The translations under genes were made by a program, and so were the position numbers. 22,748 bases of DNA, taken from RGIG5579 sp045655865. GTDB taxonomy: Bacteria; Bacillota; Clostridia; Oscillospirales; SIG627. The notes beneath the pieces are model-generated. The model saw nothing but the letters and a program-made list of their open reading frames with translations. It was not told the DNA's origin and did no database searches. The stretch spans positions 1-22,748 of the forward strand of contig JAZOQB010000032.1 of the NCBI GenBank assembly GCA_045655865.1. Reading direction: 5' to 3'. Below are positions 13,992 to 21,777 of this stretch, piece by piece. Numbering within the stretch: position 1 is the first letter of the stretch; every line of letters begins with the position of its first letter.

Positions 13992-14020
13992 ATTGTACAA
14001 AAGAAACAACGGTTTTGCAA
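13992..14020 (-). promoter_or_regulatory. Promoter of the surface protein (TTGCAAAAC type)
   Basis: On the minus strand, TTGCAA (14015-14020) and TACAAT (13992-13997) are separated by 17 bases. The -10 is followed by GTAGAT as at the DUF6273 promoter. The predicted leader of about 86 bases is longer than its neighbours' and contains complementary pieces (ACTGG and CCAGT), so some folding is possible. The 333-base gap (13900-14231) otherwise holds only this promoter and the terminator at 14163. Confidence 0.8.
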
Positions 14021-14162
14021 GCTTTGCCGCTTTTTTTTGAAAAATTCATTTTTTTGTACAAATTTTATCCTATTTATGTAACCTTTTTGCACAAAGATTT
14101 TTCCGGCCGTTTCCGGTTTTTCCAATTCATGGGTCGAAGCGAAATGGTTTTTTTCAAAGAAA

Positions 14163-14190
14163 TTTGCCCGGGAATCCATTCCCGGGCAAA
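14163..14190 (-). terminator. Terminator of the topB-nifZ-thiI-pth operon
   Basis: TTTGCCCGGGAAT (14163-14175) pairs with ATTCCCGGGCAAA (14178-14190), a 13-bp palindrome of which the outer 11 pairs would form the stem. On the minus strand TTTCTTTG follows. It lies about 40 bases after the pth stop codon. Confidence 0.8.
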
Positions 14191-14231
14191 AAAGGCAAGT
14201 CAAAAGGAACGGTTTTTCTCCGTTTCCGTTC

Positions 14232-14813
14232 TTACCGGGTCTTTCCGTTGAACTGAGCCGCTGCCCGGTCCAAGTTCCCCTCCGCAAAAAGGCAAGCGGT
14301 AGCGTAAACATCCTCCAGGGAGGATACGATCCGGTCCAGGTCTTCCTTGGAGGGATCTCCCAAGACCCAGTGCATCAGATCCCAGCCTTCAGGCGGAGCT
14401 CCTACCCCCATTTTTACCCGGGGAAATTTGTCGCTTCCCAATTCCTGAATGATGGACTTGATCCCGTTGTGTCCCCCGGCGGAACCGGAAGCACGGATGC
14501 GGAAAGCACCGGGTGCAAAGCTGATATCGTCAAAGATCACCAGGATCTTCTCCGGGGGAATCTTATAAAACGCCGCCGCCTCCCGGACAGCCTGGCCCGA
14601 AAGATTCATAAAGGTCTGCGGTTTGAGAAGAAGCACCTTTCGACCGCCGAGAATGGCCTCTCCTGTAAGAGAGCGAAAACGCAGACGGTCACAGGTCACC
14701 TTCTCTCGCAAGGCGATGTAATCCAGGGCGATAAAGCCGCAGTTGTGACGGTTGGAAGCGTATTGAGAGCCGGGGTTGCCCAGGCCCACCACGAGATATT
14801 CCGGCGCTGCCAT
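14232..14813 (-). CDS. pth: Peptidyl-tRNA hydrolase, from internal start
   Basis: Beginning at the ATG at 14813 this is a complete 193-aa Pth, the enzyme that cleaves the ester bond of peptidyl-tRNA dropped by ribosomes. Catalytic and binding residues are present: Asn13 in GLGNPG, His23 in NRHNCGF, the Asp pair in IFDDISFAPG (near 97) and Asn in GSAGGHNGIKSII (near 118), matching N10, H20, D93 and N114 of the E. coli enzyme. The start has AAGGAGG at ideal spacing and the length is the family norm, so free Pth is almost certainly made. The unusual point is that the upstream CPBP reading frame runs into it in the same frame without a stop codon. It is the last gene of the operon, before a strong terminator. 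Confidence 0.95.
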   Translation of the reverse strand: MAAPEYLVVGLGNPGSQYASNRHNCGFIALDYIALREKVTCDRLRFRSLTGEAILGGRKVLLLKPQTFMNLSGQAVREAAAFYKIPPEKILVIFDDISFAPGAFRIRASGSAGGHNGIKSIIQELGSDKFPRVKMGVGAPPEGWDLMHWVLGDPSKEDLDRIVSSLEDVYATACLFAEGNLDRAAAQFNGKTR

Positions 14814-15737
14814 ATTTCCTCCTTGGAACGATTCGATATTTTCTCCACTCCGGGGCGTACTCTGAGAAAAATACGCCGGTTCCGACGAAATTGCGGGAGC
14901 GGGTTTTGCCTTGGTGGCCCGAACAAAAAGCCCGATACCAATGGGGATACTCCCCAAAAGAAAGAGGGTAAAGATCATGGTGAAAGCCTCGTACTGAGCG
15001 CTTTCTGGCCCGAATCCCAATTTTTCTATTGCAATCACCGGGTAATTGCTGGCGTTGAACGCCACGTGCAAAGCCAGAGAGGGCCAGATAGAGTCGAAGC
15101 GGTAGGCCACAAAGCCCAAAAGAAGTCCCAATGGCAACGTAAATACCGCTTGGTAGAGATTGCCGTGCATCAGAGCGAACAGAGCGCCGGAAAGAAACAC
15201 GGCCACCGCCGGGCGAACGCTCTTTCTCAAGGTGTTCTGCACCAAGCCCCGACAAAGAAGCTCCTCCACGAAAGGACCGATGGCGCACGCGTACAGCGCC
15301 TCCACCCAAAAGTTAGAGCCGGCAGCTGTAATGGCGTTCTGCTGGGCCATATAATCTGCCTGGGACTGCTGTACCTGGGGAACGGAATTCATGATATTGA
15401 TGATGATCAGCGCACCGTAATAAGCCCCGAAGCCCAAAAAGAAGCCTGACAGAACCGACCAGGGCGTGGTTTTTCTCACACCGCTTACCGGCAGAACGTT
15501 TTTTCTCATCAAGGCGAGCGCCCCGAAAAACAGGAGTACGGAAAGAAGCATGGTCTCGTAGGCAACGCTGTAATACGCCGCATAAAACAGTTCCTCTGTC
15601 ATCTTCTCGCCTTTCCAGAGAAAACTGAGCACCACGGTAAATTCCGTTAGAAATCCGGCCGCAAACTGGGCAAGAAAAAACAGTGCCAAATATCCCAAGC
15701 TCTTTCCCAGAGCCGACCAGATGTTTTGTTTTTTCAT
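14232..15737 (-). CDS. CPBP intramembrane protease (CAAX/Abi type), reading frame continuous with Pth
   Basis: Residues 1-275 form a membrane protein with about eight hydrophobic segments and the full CPBP signature: E158-E159-xxx-R163 (FVEELLCRG), His191 (ALFALMHGN) and His224/Asn228 (HVAFN). CPBP proteins are predicted intramembrane metal- or glutamate-dependent proteases; some process prenylated proteins, some give bacteriocin self-immunity. A Pro/Ser/Glu-rich linker (about 276-308) leads directly into Pth at Met309. The frame is therefore one 501-aa ORF. The start has GGAGGAATC upstream and its ATG overlaps the thiI stop (ATGA). Either a true 501-aa fusion is made alongside free Pth, or a stop codon has been lost in this genome or in the assembly. 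The CPBP call is firm; the fused product is uncertain. Confidence 0.85.
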   Translation of the reverse strand: MKKQNIWSALGKSLGYLALFFLAQFAAGFLTEFTVVLSFLWKGEKMTEELFYAAYYSVAYETMLLSVLLFFGALALMRKNVLPVSGVRKTTPWSVLSGFFLGFGAYYGALIIINIMNSVPQVQQSQADYMAQQNAITAAGSNFWVEALYACAIGPFVEELLCRGLVQNTLRKSVRPAVAVFLSGALFALMHGNLYQAVFTLPLGLLLGFVAYRFDSIWPSLALHVAFNASNYPVIAIEKLGFGPESAQYEAFTMIFTLFLLGSIPIGIGLFVRATKAKPAPAISSEPAYFSQSTPRSGENIESFQGGNMAAPEYLVVGLGNPGSQYASNRHNCGFIALDYIALREKVTCDRLRFRSLTGEAILGGRKVLLLKPQTFMNLSGQAVREAAAFYKIPPEKILVIFDDISFAPGAFRIRASGSAGGHNGIKSIIQELGSDKFPRVKMGVGAPPEGWDLMHWVLGDPSKEDLDRIVSSLEDVYATACLFAEGNLDRAAAQFNGKTR

Positions 15738-16921
15738 CGGGATTCCTCCAATCGGTCTACGCGCATAAATTCAATTTCTTGATAGGCCTGCTCTTCCATC
15801 TGGGCCAAAGGTACTTTGGCCTCCTCCTCCAAAACTTCCTGGAGCGTAGGATGGAGCTTGGGATGACGGGGCGTGAACACGGTGCAACAATCTTCATAAG
15901 GAAGAATGGAGGTCTCAAAGCAGTCGATCTGACGGCTTTTCACGATAATTTCTTCTTTATCCATACCCACCAGCGGCCGCAATACGGGAAAACTTGCCAC
16001 CTGATCGGTACAGGCCATGGCCTCCATGGTTTGGCTGGCAACCTGACCAAGGCTCTCCCCGGTAACGATGGCTCCGCAGCCCTGTCGGCGTGCCACCCGG
16101 CAAGCCAGACGCATCATGCTCCTGCGCAAAAGCAGAGTAAAATATTCCTCCCGACAGGCCTCTTTCAACGCCAGCTGGATCTGAGTGAGCCGAATGGTGG
16201 CAAAATTCATGGTGTCGGTATATTGACACAGTTTTCTTGCCAGATCCACCACCTTTTCCTTGGCACGCTCCGAGGTATAGGGGAAGGATTCAAAATGCAA
16301 AGCGTCAATGAAGGCGCCCCGTTTTGCCATACGCCAGCCTGCCACCGGGGAATCGATCCCCCCGGAGAGAAGAAGAAGAGCCCTTCCGCTGGTGCCGTAG
16401 GGCATGCCGCCGGCACCGGGGATCTTTCCTTCGTAGACGTAAGCCCAATTTTCCCGGATCTCCACCCAGACCACTCGCTCCGGATGGTGAACGTCCACTT
16501 TCGGCGCCCGAGAGCCTAAAGTCTCCAAAATGCAAGCCCCCACCTCCCGGCAGATCTCCGGGGATTTCAAGGGGAATTTTTTATCGCTGCGACGGGCATC
16601 CACCTTAAAAGATGCCGCTCCCACAAGTGCGGGCGCAAGGATCTCCGATACGGTTTTTTTGATCTCGTCCAGATTCTTTTCCACCCGATAAGCCACCGCG
16701 ATGCTGACAATGCCGAATACCTTCTCAAGCTCCGGCAAGGCGCGGGAAAGCAGAGCGTCGTCGTCCGACTCCACGAACACCGTAGACTGAGAAGAAAACA
16801 CCTGGAACTCTCCCAGAGGCTTTAATTTCCGGCGGATCTGCCGAAGAAGAACGGCGTCAAAGTAGCTCCGGTTCGACCCTTTCAGGATCAATTCGCCGTA
16901 TTTTAATAAAATGGATCTCAT
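15734..16921 (-). CDS. thiI: tRNA 4-thiouridine synthase ThiI
   Basis: The protein adds sulfur to U8 of tRNA (4-thiouridine) and in many bacteria also helps make the thiazole of thiamine. The 395 residues show the ThiI order: ferredoxin-like N-terminal domain, THUMP domain (about 60-165, with FKVDARRSDKKFPL at 105-118), and a PP-loop ATP-binding core (LLSGGIDSPVAG, 184-195). The catalytic cysteine pair is in SILPYEDCC (C344 and C345; the first matches E. coli C344). There is no C-terminal rhodanese domain, as in the Bacillus-type enzyme, which takes sulfur directly from a dedicated desulfurase. That partner lies immediately upstream, 9 bases away. Start follows TGAGGAAAT; the stop overlaps the CPBP start. 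In the same run, tRNA function (Pth) follows. Confidence 0.96.
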   Translation of the reverse strand: MRSILLKYGELILKGSNRSYFDAVLLRQIRRKLKPLGEFQVFSSQSTVFVESDDDALLSRALPELEKVFGIVSIAVAYRVEKNLDEIKKTVSEILAPALVGAASFKVDARRSDKKFPLKSPEICREVGACILETLGSRAPKVDVHHPERVVWVEIRENWAYVYEGKIPGAGGMPYGTSGRALLLLSGGIDSPVAGWRMAKRGAFIDALHFESFPYTSERAKEKVVDLARKLCQYTDTMNFATIRLTQIQLALKEACREEYFTLLLRRSMMRLACRVARRQGCGAIVTGESLGQVASQTMEAMACTDQVASFPVLRPLVGMDKEEIIVKSRQIDCFETSILPYEDCCTVFTPRHPKLHPTLQEVLEEEAKVPLAQMEEQAYQEIEFMRVDRLEESR

Positions 16922-16930
16922 CTGATTTCC

Positions 16931-18043
16931 TCACAAAAGTATCTGTTTTAAAATTTTTACGAACGCCGCCCCTTCTTCCACGGTGTTGAAAGGAGAAAAA
17001 GAAAGGCGGATGGTGCAGTCACTTTCTTTTTGACTAAGTCCAAAGGCACGCAAGACCGGGCTCTTTCCTTTTTTGGAGGAGCAGGCGGAGCCGGAAGAAA
17101 CAAAGACCTCCCGCTCCGAGAGCATATGCAGCAAGACCTCGGAAGGATACCCCTGTACCTGCAGGGAAAGGATGTGACAGGAAGGAGTTTCCGGCAAATT
17201 GGCCTTCACTCGCCCCTCGCCCCGAAGGCCCTCCAAGATCGCCCGGCGCACCCGGGCCATTTTTTCCCGGTTTTCTTCAAAAGCCTCCCGGCCCTCCCGA
17301 GCGGCTCGGCCGAAAGATACGATACCGGGAAGATTTTCCGTTCCGGAACGGATTCCTCTCTCTTGCCCTCCCCCATGGATGAGAGGGGGCAAAACAAGGC
17401 CTTTTTTGATATAAAGCGCTCCCACGCCCTTGGGCCCGCCCACCTTGTGAGCGGAAAGGGAAAGAAGGTCCACTCCCATGGTTTTGGGATCGATGGGCGA
17501 CTTTAAATATCCCTGAACGCCGTCGGAAAACACCAGGGCTTCCGGGTTTTTCTTTTTTACGATCTGCGAAAGAGCAGAAACGTCGTAAACGGCGCCGGTC
17601 TCGTTATTGGTATGCATCACAGCGGCAAGGACGGTGCTCTCGTCGGCCGCGGCCGCCACCTCATCCAGATCCAGCTTTCCGCCCCGGGTGGAAAGGCGCA
17701 CCACGGCAAAGCCACGTTCTTCTAATTTTTTCAAAGCCGATTCCACCGCCGGATGCTCCGAATCGGTGGTAAGGATCTTCTTTCCGCGGCGATGCATTTT
17801 TTCCGCCGCACCAAAGACGGCAAGATTGTCCGCTTCCGTTCCACCGCCGGTAAAGACGATCTCCTCCGGCAAAGCCCCCAGAGACGCAGCCACCTCCCCG
17901 CGGGCCCGATTCAAGCGTTTTTCCGCCTCAAAACCCAGCCGATGGAGAGAGGAAGGATTGGCAAAATACTCAATTTCCTCCAGAAGGGCAGCCTTGACCC
18001 CCGGGGAAAGGGGTGTGGATGCAGAATTGTCAAAATAGATCAT
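16931..18043 (-). CDS. nifZ: Cysteine desulfurase (NifZ-like, IscS/NifS family)
   Basis: This 370-aa PLP-dependent enzyme takes sulfur from L-cysteine, leaving alanine, and passes it on as persulfide. Key parts are present: His97 in SEHPAV, the PLP lysine K200 in LSAHKVGGPKG, the GGGQERGIRSGTEN loop (224-237) and the catalytic cysteine C321 in SSGSACSSKKGKSP. Start: AAGGAG eight bases before the ATG. Its position directly before thiI, and the missing rhodanese domain in ThiI, point to a dedicated pair like NifZ-ThiI of Bacillus subtilis, rather than a general iron-sulfur desulfurase. The symbol is given by analogy, and iscS is the broader family name. It lies in the topB operon, with a 65-base gap that holds only a small GC-rich hairpin near 18090-18106 without a T tract. 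Confidence 0.93.
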   Translation of the reverse strand: MIYFDNSASTPLSPGVKAALLEEIEYFANPSSLHRLGFEAEKRLNRARGEVAASLGALPEEIVFTGGGTEADNLAVFGAAEKMHRRGKKILTTDSEHPAVESALKKLEERGFAVVRLSTRGGKLDLDEVAAAADESTVLAAVMHTNNETGAVYDVSALSQIVKKKNPEALVFSDGVQGYLKSPIDPKTMGVDLLSLSAHKVGGPKGVGALYIKKGLVLPPLIHGGGQERGIRSGTENLPGIVSFGRAAREGREAFEENREKMARVRRAILEGLRGEGRVKANLPETPSCHILSLQVQGYPSEVLLHMLSEREVFVSSGSACSSKKGKSPVLRAFGLSQKESDCTIRLSFSPFNTVEEGAAFVKILKQILL

Positions 18044-18108
18044 GTTTACTCCTTGGTGACCGTTCTAAAACCCATAACGGCATCTCCGAGCCGGGGCATG
18101 CCCGGCGA

Positions 18109-20190
18109 TCACTTCTCAAAATCGAAAACCGCTTTTCCTTCTTCCAGTTTTAACCGTCCGTCAAAAGATTTGCCCGTGCGAGAGGAAATAAATCCGGTCA
18201 AAAGATCCGTCCTTCCTTCGCTAAGAAGCTTTTTTGCCTGGGAAACGGGAACGGTGCGACGGCAGACGGTCAGGTTGATCCGAAAGGCGCACCCTTCCTT
18301 ATAACCCCGACAGCCGTAGGAAAACTTTCCCCTTACCACGTCTTTTCCGCACAAAGGGCAAAGGCCCACCACATCTCCGTAAAAGCCGGTATCCCGGTCC
18401 GGATCCTGACCTATGCAAAAGACCTCACGGATCTCTTGCCGGGCGATGTCCACCGCCCCATCCACGGCCATTTCCCCACGGAAAACCTGCTTGAGAGCGC
18501 GACCGGTGGTAGCGGTCTTGTATTTATCCATGGAAATGCCCATAAGGGACAATTGTTCAATAAGAAATTTTCCACCGGGCAAAATGGTATAAACGTCTTT
18601 TTTGCGCTGAATGTATTCCGAACGGATGGCGTTTTCAATGATTCCCGTTCGGGTGGCCTCAGTGCCCAATTCCAAACCTTGAAAAATGGCACGATACTCC
18701 TCGGCGTCGTCTCCCTCTTCCTCCTCTGCCCGAGCCTTTTCTTCGCGGAAGGGATTTTTCAGGTAGTTGTTCAGCGTTTCAATGGTATAGTGCTTTGGGG
18801 GAGAGGTCTCTTTTTCCTTCGGGGCAAACTCAGCCGGAACTGCATCTCCCACCTGAAGATTGGGGAGTACCTTGTCGTTCCGAGTGCTGTCGTCGAACTT
18901 TGTCCAGCCCGGCTCCAGGATCACGTTTCCCTTGAGAACAAATTCCTCCAGATCTCCCGCAGCCACCACCATCTCCGTCTTCTCACACACGCACGCCTTG
19001 GAACAAAACACCGCCACAAAGCGGCGCAGAATCATTTGGTAGACCTTTTTTTCCTCTTCCGAAAGAGCCTCTTTGGAAGGGATTTTGTAGGTGGGGGTCA
19101 AAGCGGAGTGGGATTCGATCTTGGCATCGTCGAAAATGGTCTTCTTATCCTTCATTTCCACAGGGTAGCCCAGATCCGCCAGGTTTTTCAAAATGGTGCG
19201 AATCTTTCCCTTTTCCGCCGTGGCCAAATACTCGGAATTGGTTCTGGGATAGGTAACGTAGCCCTTTTCGTAAAGGCCCTGGACGATCCTTAAAGATTCC
19301 TCCATGGGCATTTTATACTTTTTTCCCAAAGCGTTCTGAAGCTTGGAGAGAGAATAGAGCTTTCCGGGGTTCAATTGATCCTTTTTTGCCTTGCGACTCT
19401 TCACCACGACCGGAACGGAATTGAGCTTCTCTGCCCAAGCCCGAGCCTTCTCTTTCTCGTCTTTGGAAAACTTCTTCTTACTGGTCAATTCCACGTCCCC
19501 CACTTTGGAGGATACCGCAAAATAGATCTCAGGCTGAAAAGTTTCAATGGCCATATCCCGATCGTAAATGGCCTTGACGATGGGAACGATCACTCTTCCC
19601 ACCCGAAGCAAAGCTCCGGTCTTTAGGGTAGCAAAGCGAGTAAGATTCACCCCGTAGAGCCAATCCAAATAGGTGCGAGCAAAGCCCTCGGCGGCCAAAT
19701 TGTCATACTCTGCCTCCGGCTTTAGATCCGAAAGGGCCGCCCGAATGGTCTGGGGCGTCTGATCGGGAAGCCACAGGCGAAGAAGAGGCTTTTCCAGCTC
19801 CCCTGCGTGTTGCAGACACAGCCGGATGATGATCTCTCCCTCCCGGTCCGCGTCTCCCGCATTCACCACCGCTTCCACGTCCTCCCGACGGCACAGCGCG
19901 CAAATGATCTCAAACTGCTCTTTTACACCGCTGTCTTCCCCACCGTCCTTGTTTTTTTTCAGGGCAAAGCGAAAATGCTCCGGAAAGCAGGGAAGGTTTT
20001 CCATAGACCAGTGCCCCGTGGACGTTTTTCCGGTGTAGTCCTCAATGTCACAAAGGGAGAACAGATGCCCAAAGGCCCAGGTAACCAAATATCCCTCGCC
20101 TTCCAAATACCCCTTTTTCCGCGAAAGGTTGCCGATGGCGGAAGCAATGTTCCGGGCAAGGCTGGGCTTTTCGGCGATAATCAGAATCAT
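18109..20190 (-). CDS. topB: DNA topoisomerase III
   Basis: The ATG at 20190 is preceded by AAAGGAG; a longer frame lacks such a site. The 693-aa protein is a type IA topoisomerase that relaxes or decatenates DNA by cutting one strand. It has a TOPRIM domain with Glu7 (LIIAEKPSLARNI) and D113-A-D115-R-E117 (AGDADREGE), the active-site tyrosine Y314 in GYVTYPRTNSEYL, and a C-terminal zinc ribbon (CPLCG ... CRGYKEGC) with a TGKSFDGRLKLEEGK tail. The GRVIVP motif (198-203) replaces the GRVQTP of classic TopB; I believe this is a clostridial variant. No mobile-element genes surround it, so it appears to be chromosomal housekeeping. It is the first gene of the topB-nifZ-thiI-pth operon. Confidence 0.95.
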   Translation of the reverse strand: MILIIAEKPSLARNIASAIGNLSRKKGYLEGEGYLVTWAFGHLFSLCDIEDYTGKTSTGHWSMENLPCFPEHFRFALKKNKDGGEDSGVKEQFEIICALCRREDVEAVVNAGDADREGEIIIRLCLQHAGELEKPLLRLWLPDQTPQTIRAALSDLKPEAEYDNLAAEGFARTYLDWLYGVNLTRFATLKTGALLRVGRVIVPIVKAIYDRDMAIETFQPEIYFAVSSKVGDVELTSKKKFSKDEKEKARAWAEKLNSVPVVVKSRKAKKDQLNPGKLYSLSKLQNALGKKYKMPMEESLRIVQGLYEKGYVTYPRTNSEYLATAEKGKIRTILKNLADLGYPVEMKDKKTIFDDAKIESHSALTPTYKIPSKEALSEEEKKVYQMILRRFVAVFCSKACVCEKTEMVVAAGDLEEFVLKGNVILEPGWTKFDDSTRNDKVLPNLQVGDAVPAEFAPKEKETSPPKHYTIETLNNYLKNPFREEKARAEEEEGDDAEEYRAIFQGLELGTEATRTGIIENAIRSEYIQRKKDVYTILPGGKFLIEQLSLMGISMDKYKTATTGRALKQVFRGEMAVDGAVDIARQEIREVFCIGQDPDRDTGFYGDVVGLCPLCGKDVVRGKFSYGCRGYKEGCAFRINLTVCRRTVPVSQAKKLLSEGRTDLLTGFISSRTGKSFDGRLKLEEGKAVFDFEK

Positions 20191-20219
20191 GGGGGATCTC
20201 CTTTGTTTCATTCTCTGCG

Positions 20220-20248
20220 ATTGTACCATAGAAAAAGATTTTTTTCAA
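20220..20248 (-). promoter_or_regulatory. Promoter of the topB operon
   Basis: On the minus strand, TTGAAA (20243-20248) and TACAAT (20220-20225) are separated by 17 bases. The leader to the ATG is about 23 bases. It is divergent from the DUF1934 promoter, which starts only 10 bases further on. Confidence 0.8.
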
Positions 20249-20258
20249 CCTCCATTTC

Positions 20259-20288
20259 TTGACGGGGCACACATTTTTGTGGTAAAAT
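20259..20288 (+). promoter_or_regulatory. Promoter of the DUF1934 gene
   Basis: TTGACG (20259-20264) and TAAAAT (20283-20288) are separated by 18 bases, followed by a short leader to the ATG at 20311. Confidence 0.75.
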
Positions 20289-20310
20289 ACAAAAAAATTC
20301 AGGAGGCGCC

Positions 20311-20907
20311 ATGAAAAATCCCTGCAAGATCTGTGTCAAGAGCTCCCGTCTTTTTAGCGCTATGGACTTTCTTTCGCCCTTTGCCCCATGGGAAGAATGG
20401 GAGGTTTCGGAAGAAGATTTTTGGCCGGAAGATTGGGAGGAAGAGGGAGAAAACTCCGCCGAAACGGATCTGGCCTCCCGAACCGATCTCCCCTCGGACC
20501 GCTTCGGAAAAAGCGCCCCCGCCTCGCCCCCTCCCGTCACCGCCTCCACTTTGACCGCATTCGGCGTTTTCTCCAAGGAAAAGGACGGCTCCTTTCGCAT
20601 CAGCTATCAAGATTCGGAGATCACCGGGCTGGAAGGGTGTCTGACCACCTTTTGCCTGTCTCCCACAGGCATGCTCATTCTCTTGCGCCGGGGAGATACG
20701 CGCACCTGTATGGCCTTTGAAAAAGGGCACCGTCACCTGTGCGACTACGGCTCGGCGGCAGGCCTGCCCTCTTTGGTTCTCCACACCCACGCCCTTGACT
20801 CATCCTTGACGGAAGAAGGGGGAAAAATCACAGTCGATTACTCCGTGGAGATCCGTGGAATCAAATCGGAGCACAATCGCCTAGCCATTGAAGTCACTCC
20901 CGCATAA
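20311..20907 (+). CDS. DUF1934 (YwiB-like) protein with acidic N-terminal extension
   Basis: The C-terminal half (about 93-196) fits DUF1934, a small beta-barrel domain found in Bacillus YwiB: SFRISYQDSEITGLEG, then TTFCLSPTGMLILLRRG, the characteristic FEKGHRHLCDY, and GGKITVDYSVEIRG near the end. No activity is firmly known for it. The first 85 residues are unusual: a CKIC pair, an acidic Trp-rich stretch (EEWEVSEEDFWPEDWEEEGE, 28-47) and a Ser/Pro linker. YwiB-type proteins are commonly near 140 aa, so this is about 55 residues longer. A strong AGGAGG and the promoter placed just upstream support the start, so the extension appears real. It is monocistronic, between a promoter and a terminator. 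Confidence 0.85.
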   Translation: MKNPCKICVKSSRLFSAMDFLSPFAPWEEWEVSEEDFWPEDWEEEGENSAETDLASRTDLPSDRFGKSAPASPPPVTASTLTAFGVFSKEKDGSFRISYQDSEITGLEGCLTTFCLSPTGMLILLRRGDTRTCMAFEKGHRHLCDYGSAAGLPSLVLHTHALDSSLTEEGGKITVDYSVEIRGIKSEHNRLAIEVTPA

Positions 20908-20912
20908 AACAT

Positions 20913-20940
20913 AAAAAGGCCGGATCCCCGGCCTTTTTTT
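20913..20940 (+). terminator. Terminator of the DUF1934 gene
   Basis: AAAAAGGCCGG (20913-20923) pairs with CCGGCCTTTTT (20928-20938) around a 4-base loop and ends in a T run. It begins 6 bases after the DUF1934 stop. Confidence 0.92.
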
Positions 20941-20984
20941 CATCCAAGCCCCCGAAATGGGGCGCAAAAATCAAGGAAATTGCC

Positions 20985-21341
20985 ATGTATTACACCTATA
21001 TTGTCCGTACCGACTCCGGCAGTCTGTATACCGGCATCACAAGCGACCTGTTCCGCCGCATGAAAGAGCACAGCGGCCAGGGAAAAAAGAGCGCCAAATA
21101 TACCCGGAGCCGAAAAATTCAATCTCTGGTGGCGCTGTGGTCCAGTCCCGACCGATCGGCCGCCTCCCGGCTGGAAGCGGCGGTGAAAGCCTTAAAAAAG
21201 AAGGAGAAAGAGCTTCTCGTTGCAAATCCCCACCTGTTTTCCCAGCTGTTTCCCAAATTGGACAGAGAGGACTATATCCACCACCCCAAGGCAAGCCTGG
21301 ACTTTTATTTAAAGGAAACGCCCCTTTCCCGTCTGCCTTGA
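20985..21341 (+). CDS. GIY-YIG domain protein (UPF0213/YhbQ-like)
   Basis: The 118-aa protein starts with a GIY-YIG nuclease fold: strand YYTYIVRT (2-9), the LYTGIT strand (14-19), conserved Arg in DLFRRMKEH (21-29) and the GKKSAKYT loop (33-40), then the LEAAVKALKKKEKELL helix. This matches single-domain proteins such as YhbQ, typically 80-100 aa, whose biological role is unclear though the fold is a nuclease fold. The C-terminal 25 residues are an extra tail. AAGGAAAT is at proper distance from the ATG. No clear promoter is seen between it and the terminator before it, so its transcription is unresolved. No homing-endonuclease context is present. Confidence 0.88.
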   Translation: MYYTYIVRTDSGSLYTGITSDLFRRMKEHSGQGKKSAKYTRSRKIQSLVALWSSPDRSAASRLEAAVKALKKKEKELLVANPHLFSQLFPKLDREDYIHHPKASLDFYLKETPLSRLP

Positions 21342-21387
21342 CATCCCCTCTCCCGTCCCGGTCACCGCCCCGAATTTTTAAAGTCTC

Positions 21388-21777
21388 TCAAGCCCTTGCC
21401 TTCACGTAAAGGGACAGGGCGATCCTTTCGTTTTTTTCCACGTACTGCCCATAGCGGTACATATCCCCCAGACGGGAAAAAGCCTGGGAGGTAGGATGGA
21501 GCATCAGGCTTTTCAGAAAACAGTCAAAGGCCCGGCGCGGTTCGCTGTTCCCTTCCGGATTTAAATATCCGTAATAATACAGAACGCCCAGGTTATAAAA
21601 ACCCAAGGCCGCGGTCTTTTTCTCCTTGGACCGACAGCAGATGCGGTACATCTTTGCCGCCCGTTGGGGATCCGAGGCCCCATAATACCCCCACTTAAAA
21701 GCCTCCGCCAAAGAAAAGGCGGCGGAAATGCTCCCTTTTTTCACTTCATCTTTCAGCGTCTTCAATCTTTCATCCAT
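21388..21777 (-). CDS. Small Sel1/TPR-like repeat protein
   Basis: The start is the ATG at 21777 with AAGGAGG eight to nine bases upstream; a longer frame lacks such a site. The 129-aa protein has three Sel1-like repeats: SISAAFSLAEAFKWGYYG... , AALGFYNLGVLYYYGYLN... and AFSRLGDMYRYGQYV..., each with the A-x(3)-LG-x(2)-Y-x(2)-G pattern. Such repeats make helical scaffolds for protein binding. There is no signal peptide, so it is likely cytoplasmic. A weak possible -10 box (TATGAT, minus strand near 21808) is not backed by a good -35. It faces the GIY-YIG gene, with 46 bases between and no clear terminator. Partner unknown; neighbouring RHS remnant might be unrelated. Confidence 0.78.
   Translation of the reverse strand: MDERLKTLKDEVKKGSISAAFSLAEAFKWGYYGASDPQRAAKMYRICCRSKEKKTAALGFYNLGVLYYYGYLNPEGNSEPRRAFDCFLKSLMLHPTSQAFSRLGDMYRYGQYVEKNERIALSLYVKARA

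Noticed and set aside
18109..20190. topB as a sign of a conjugative element
   Set aside because: TopB occurs on such elements, but no relaxase, coupling protein or integrase lies nearby and its neighbours are housekeeping genes.
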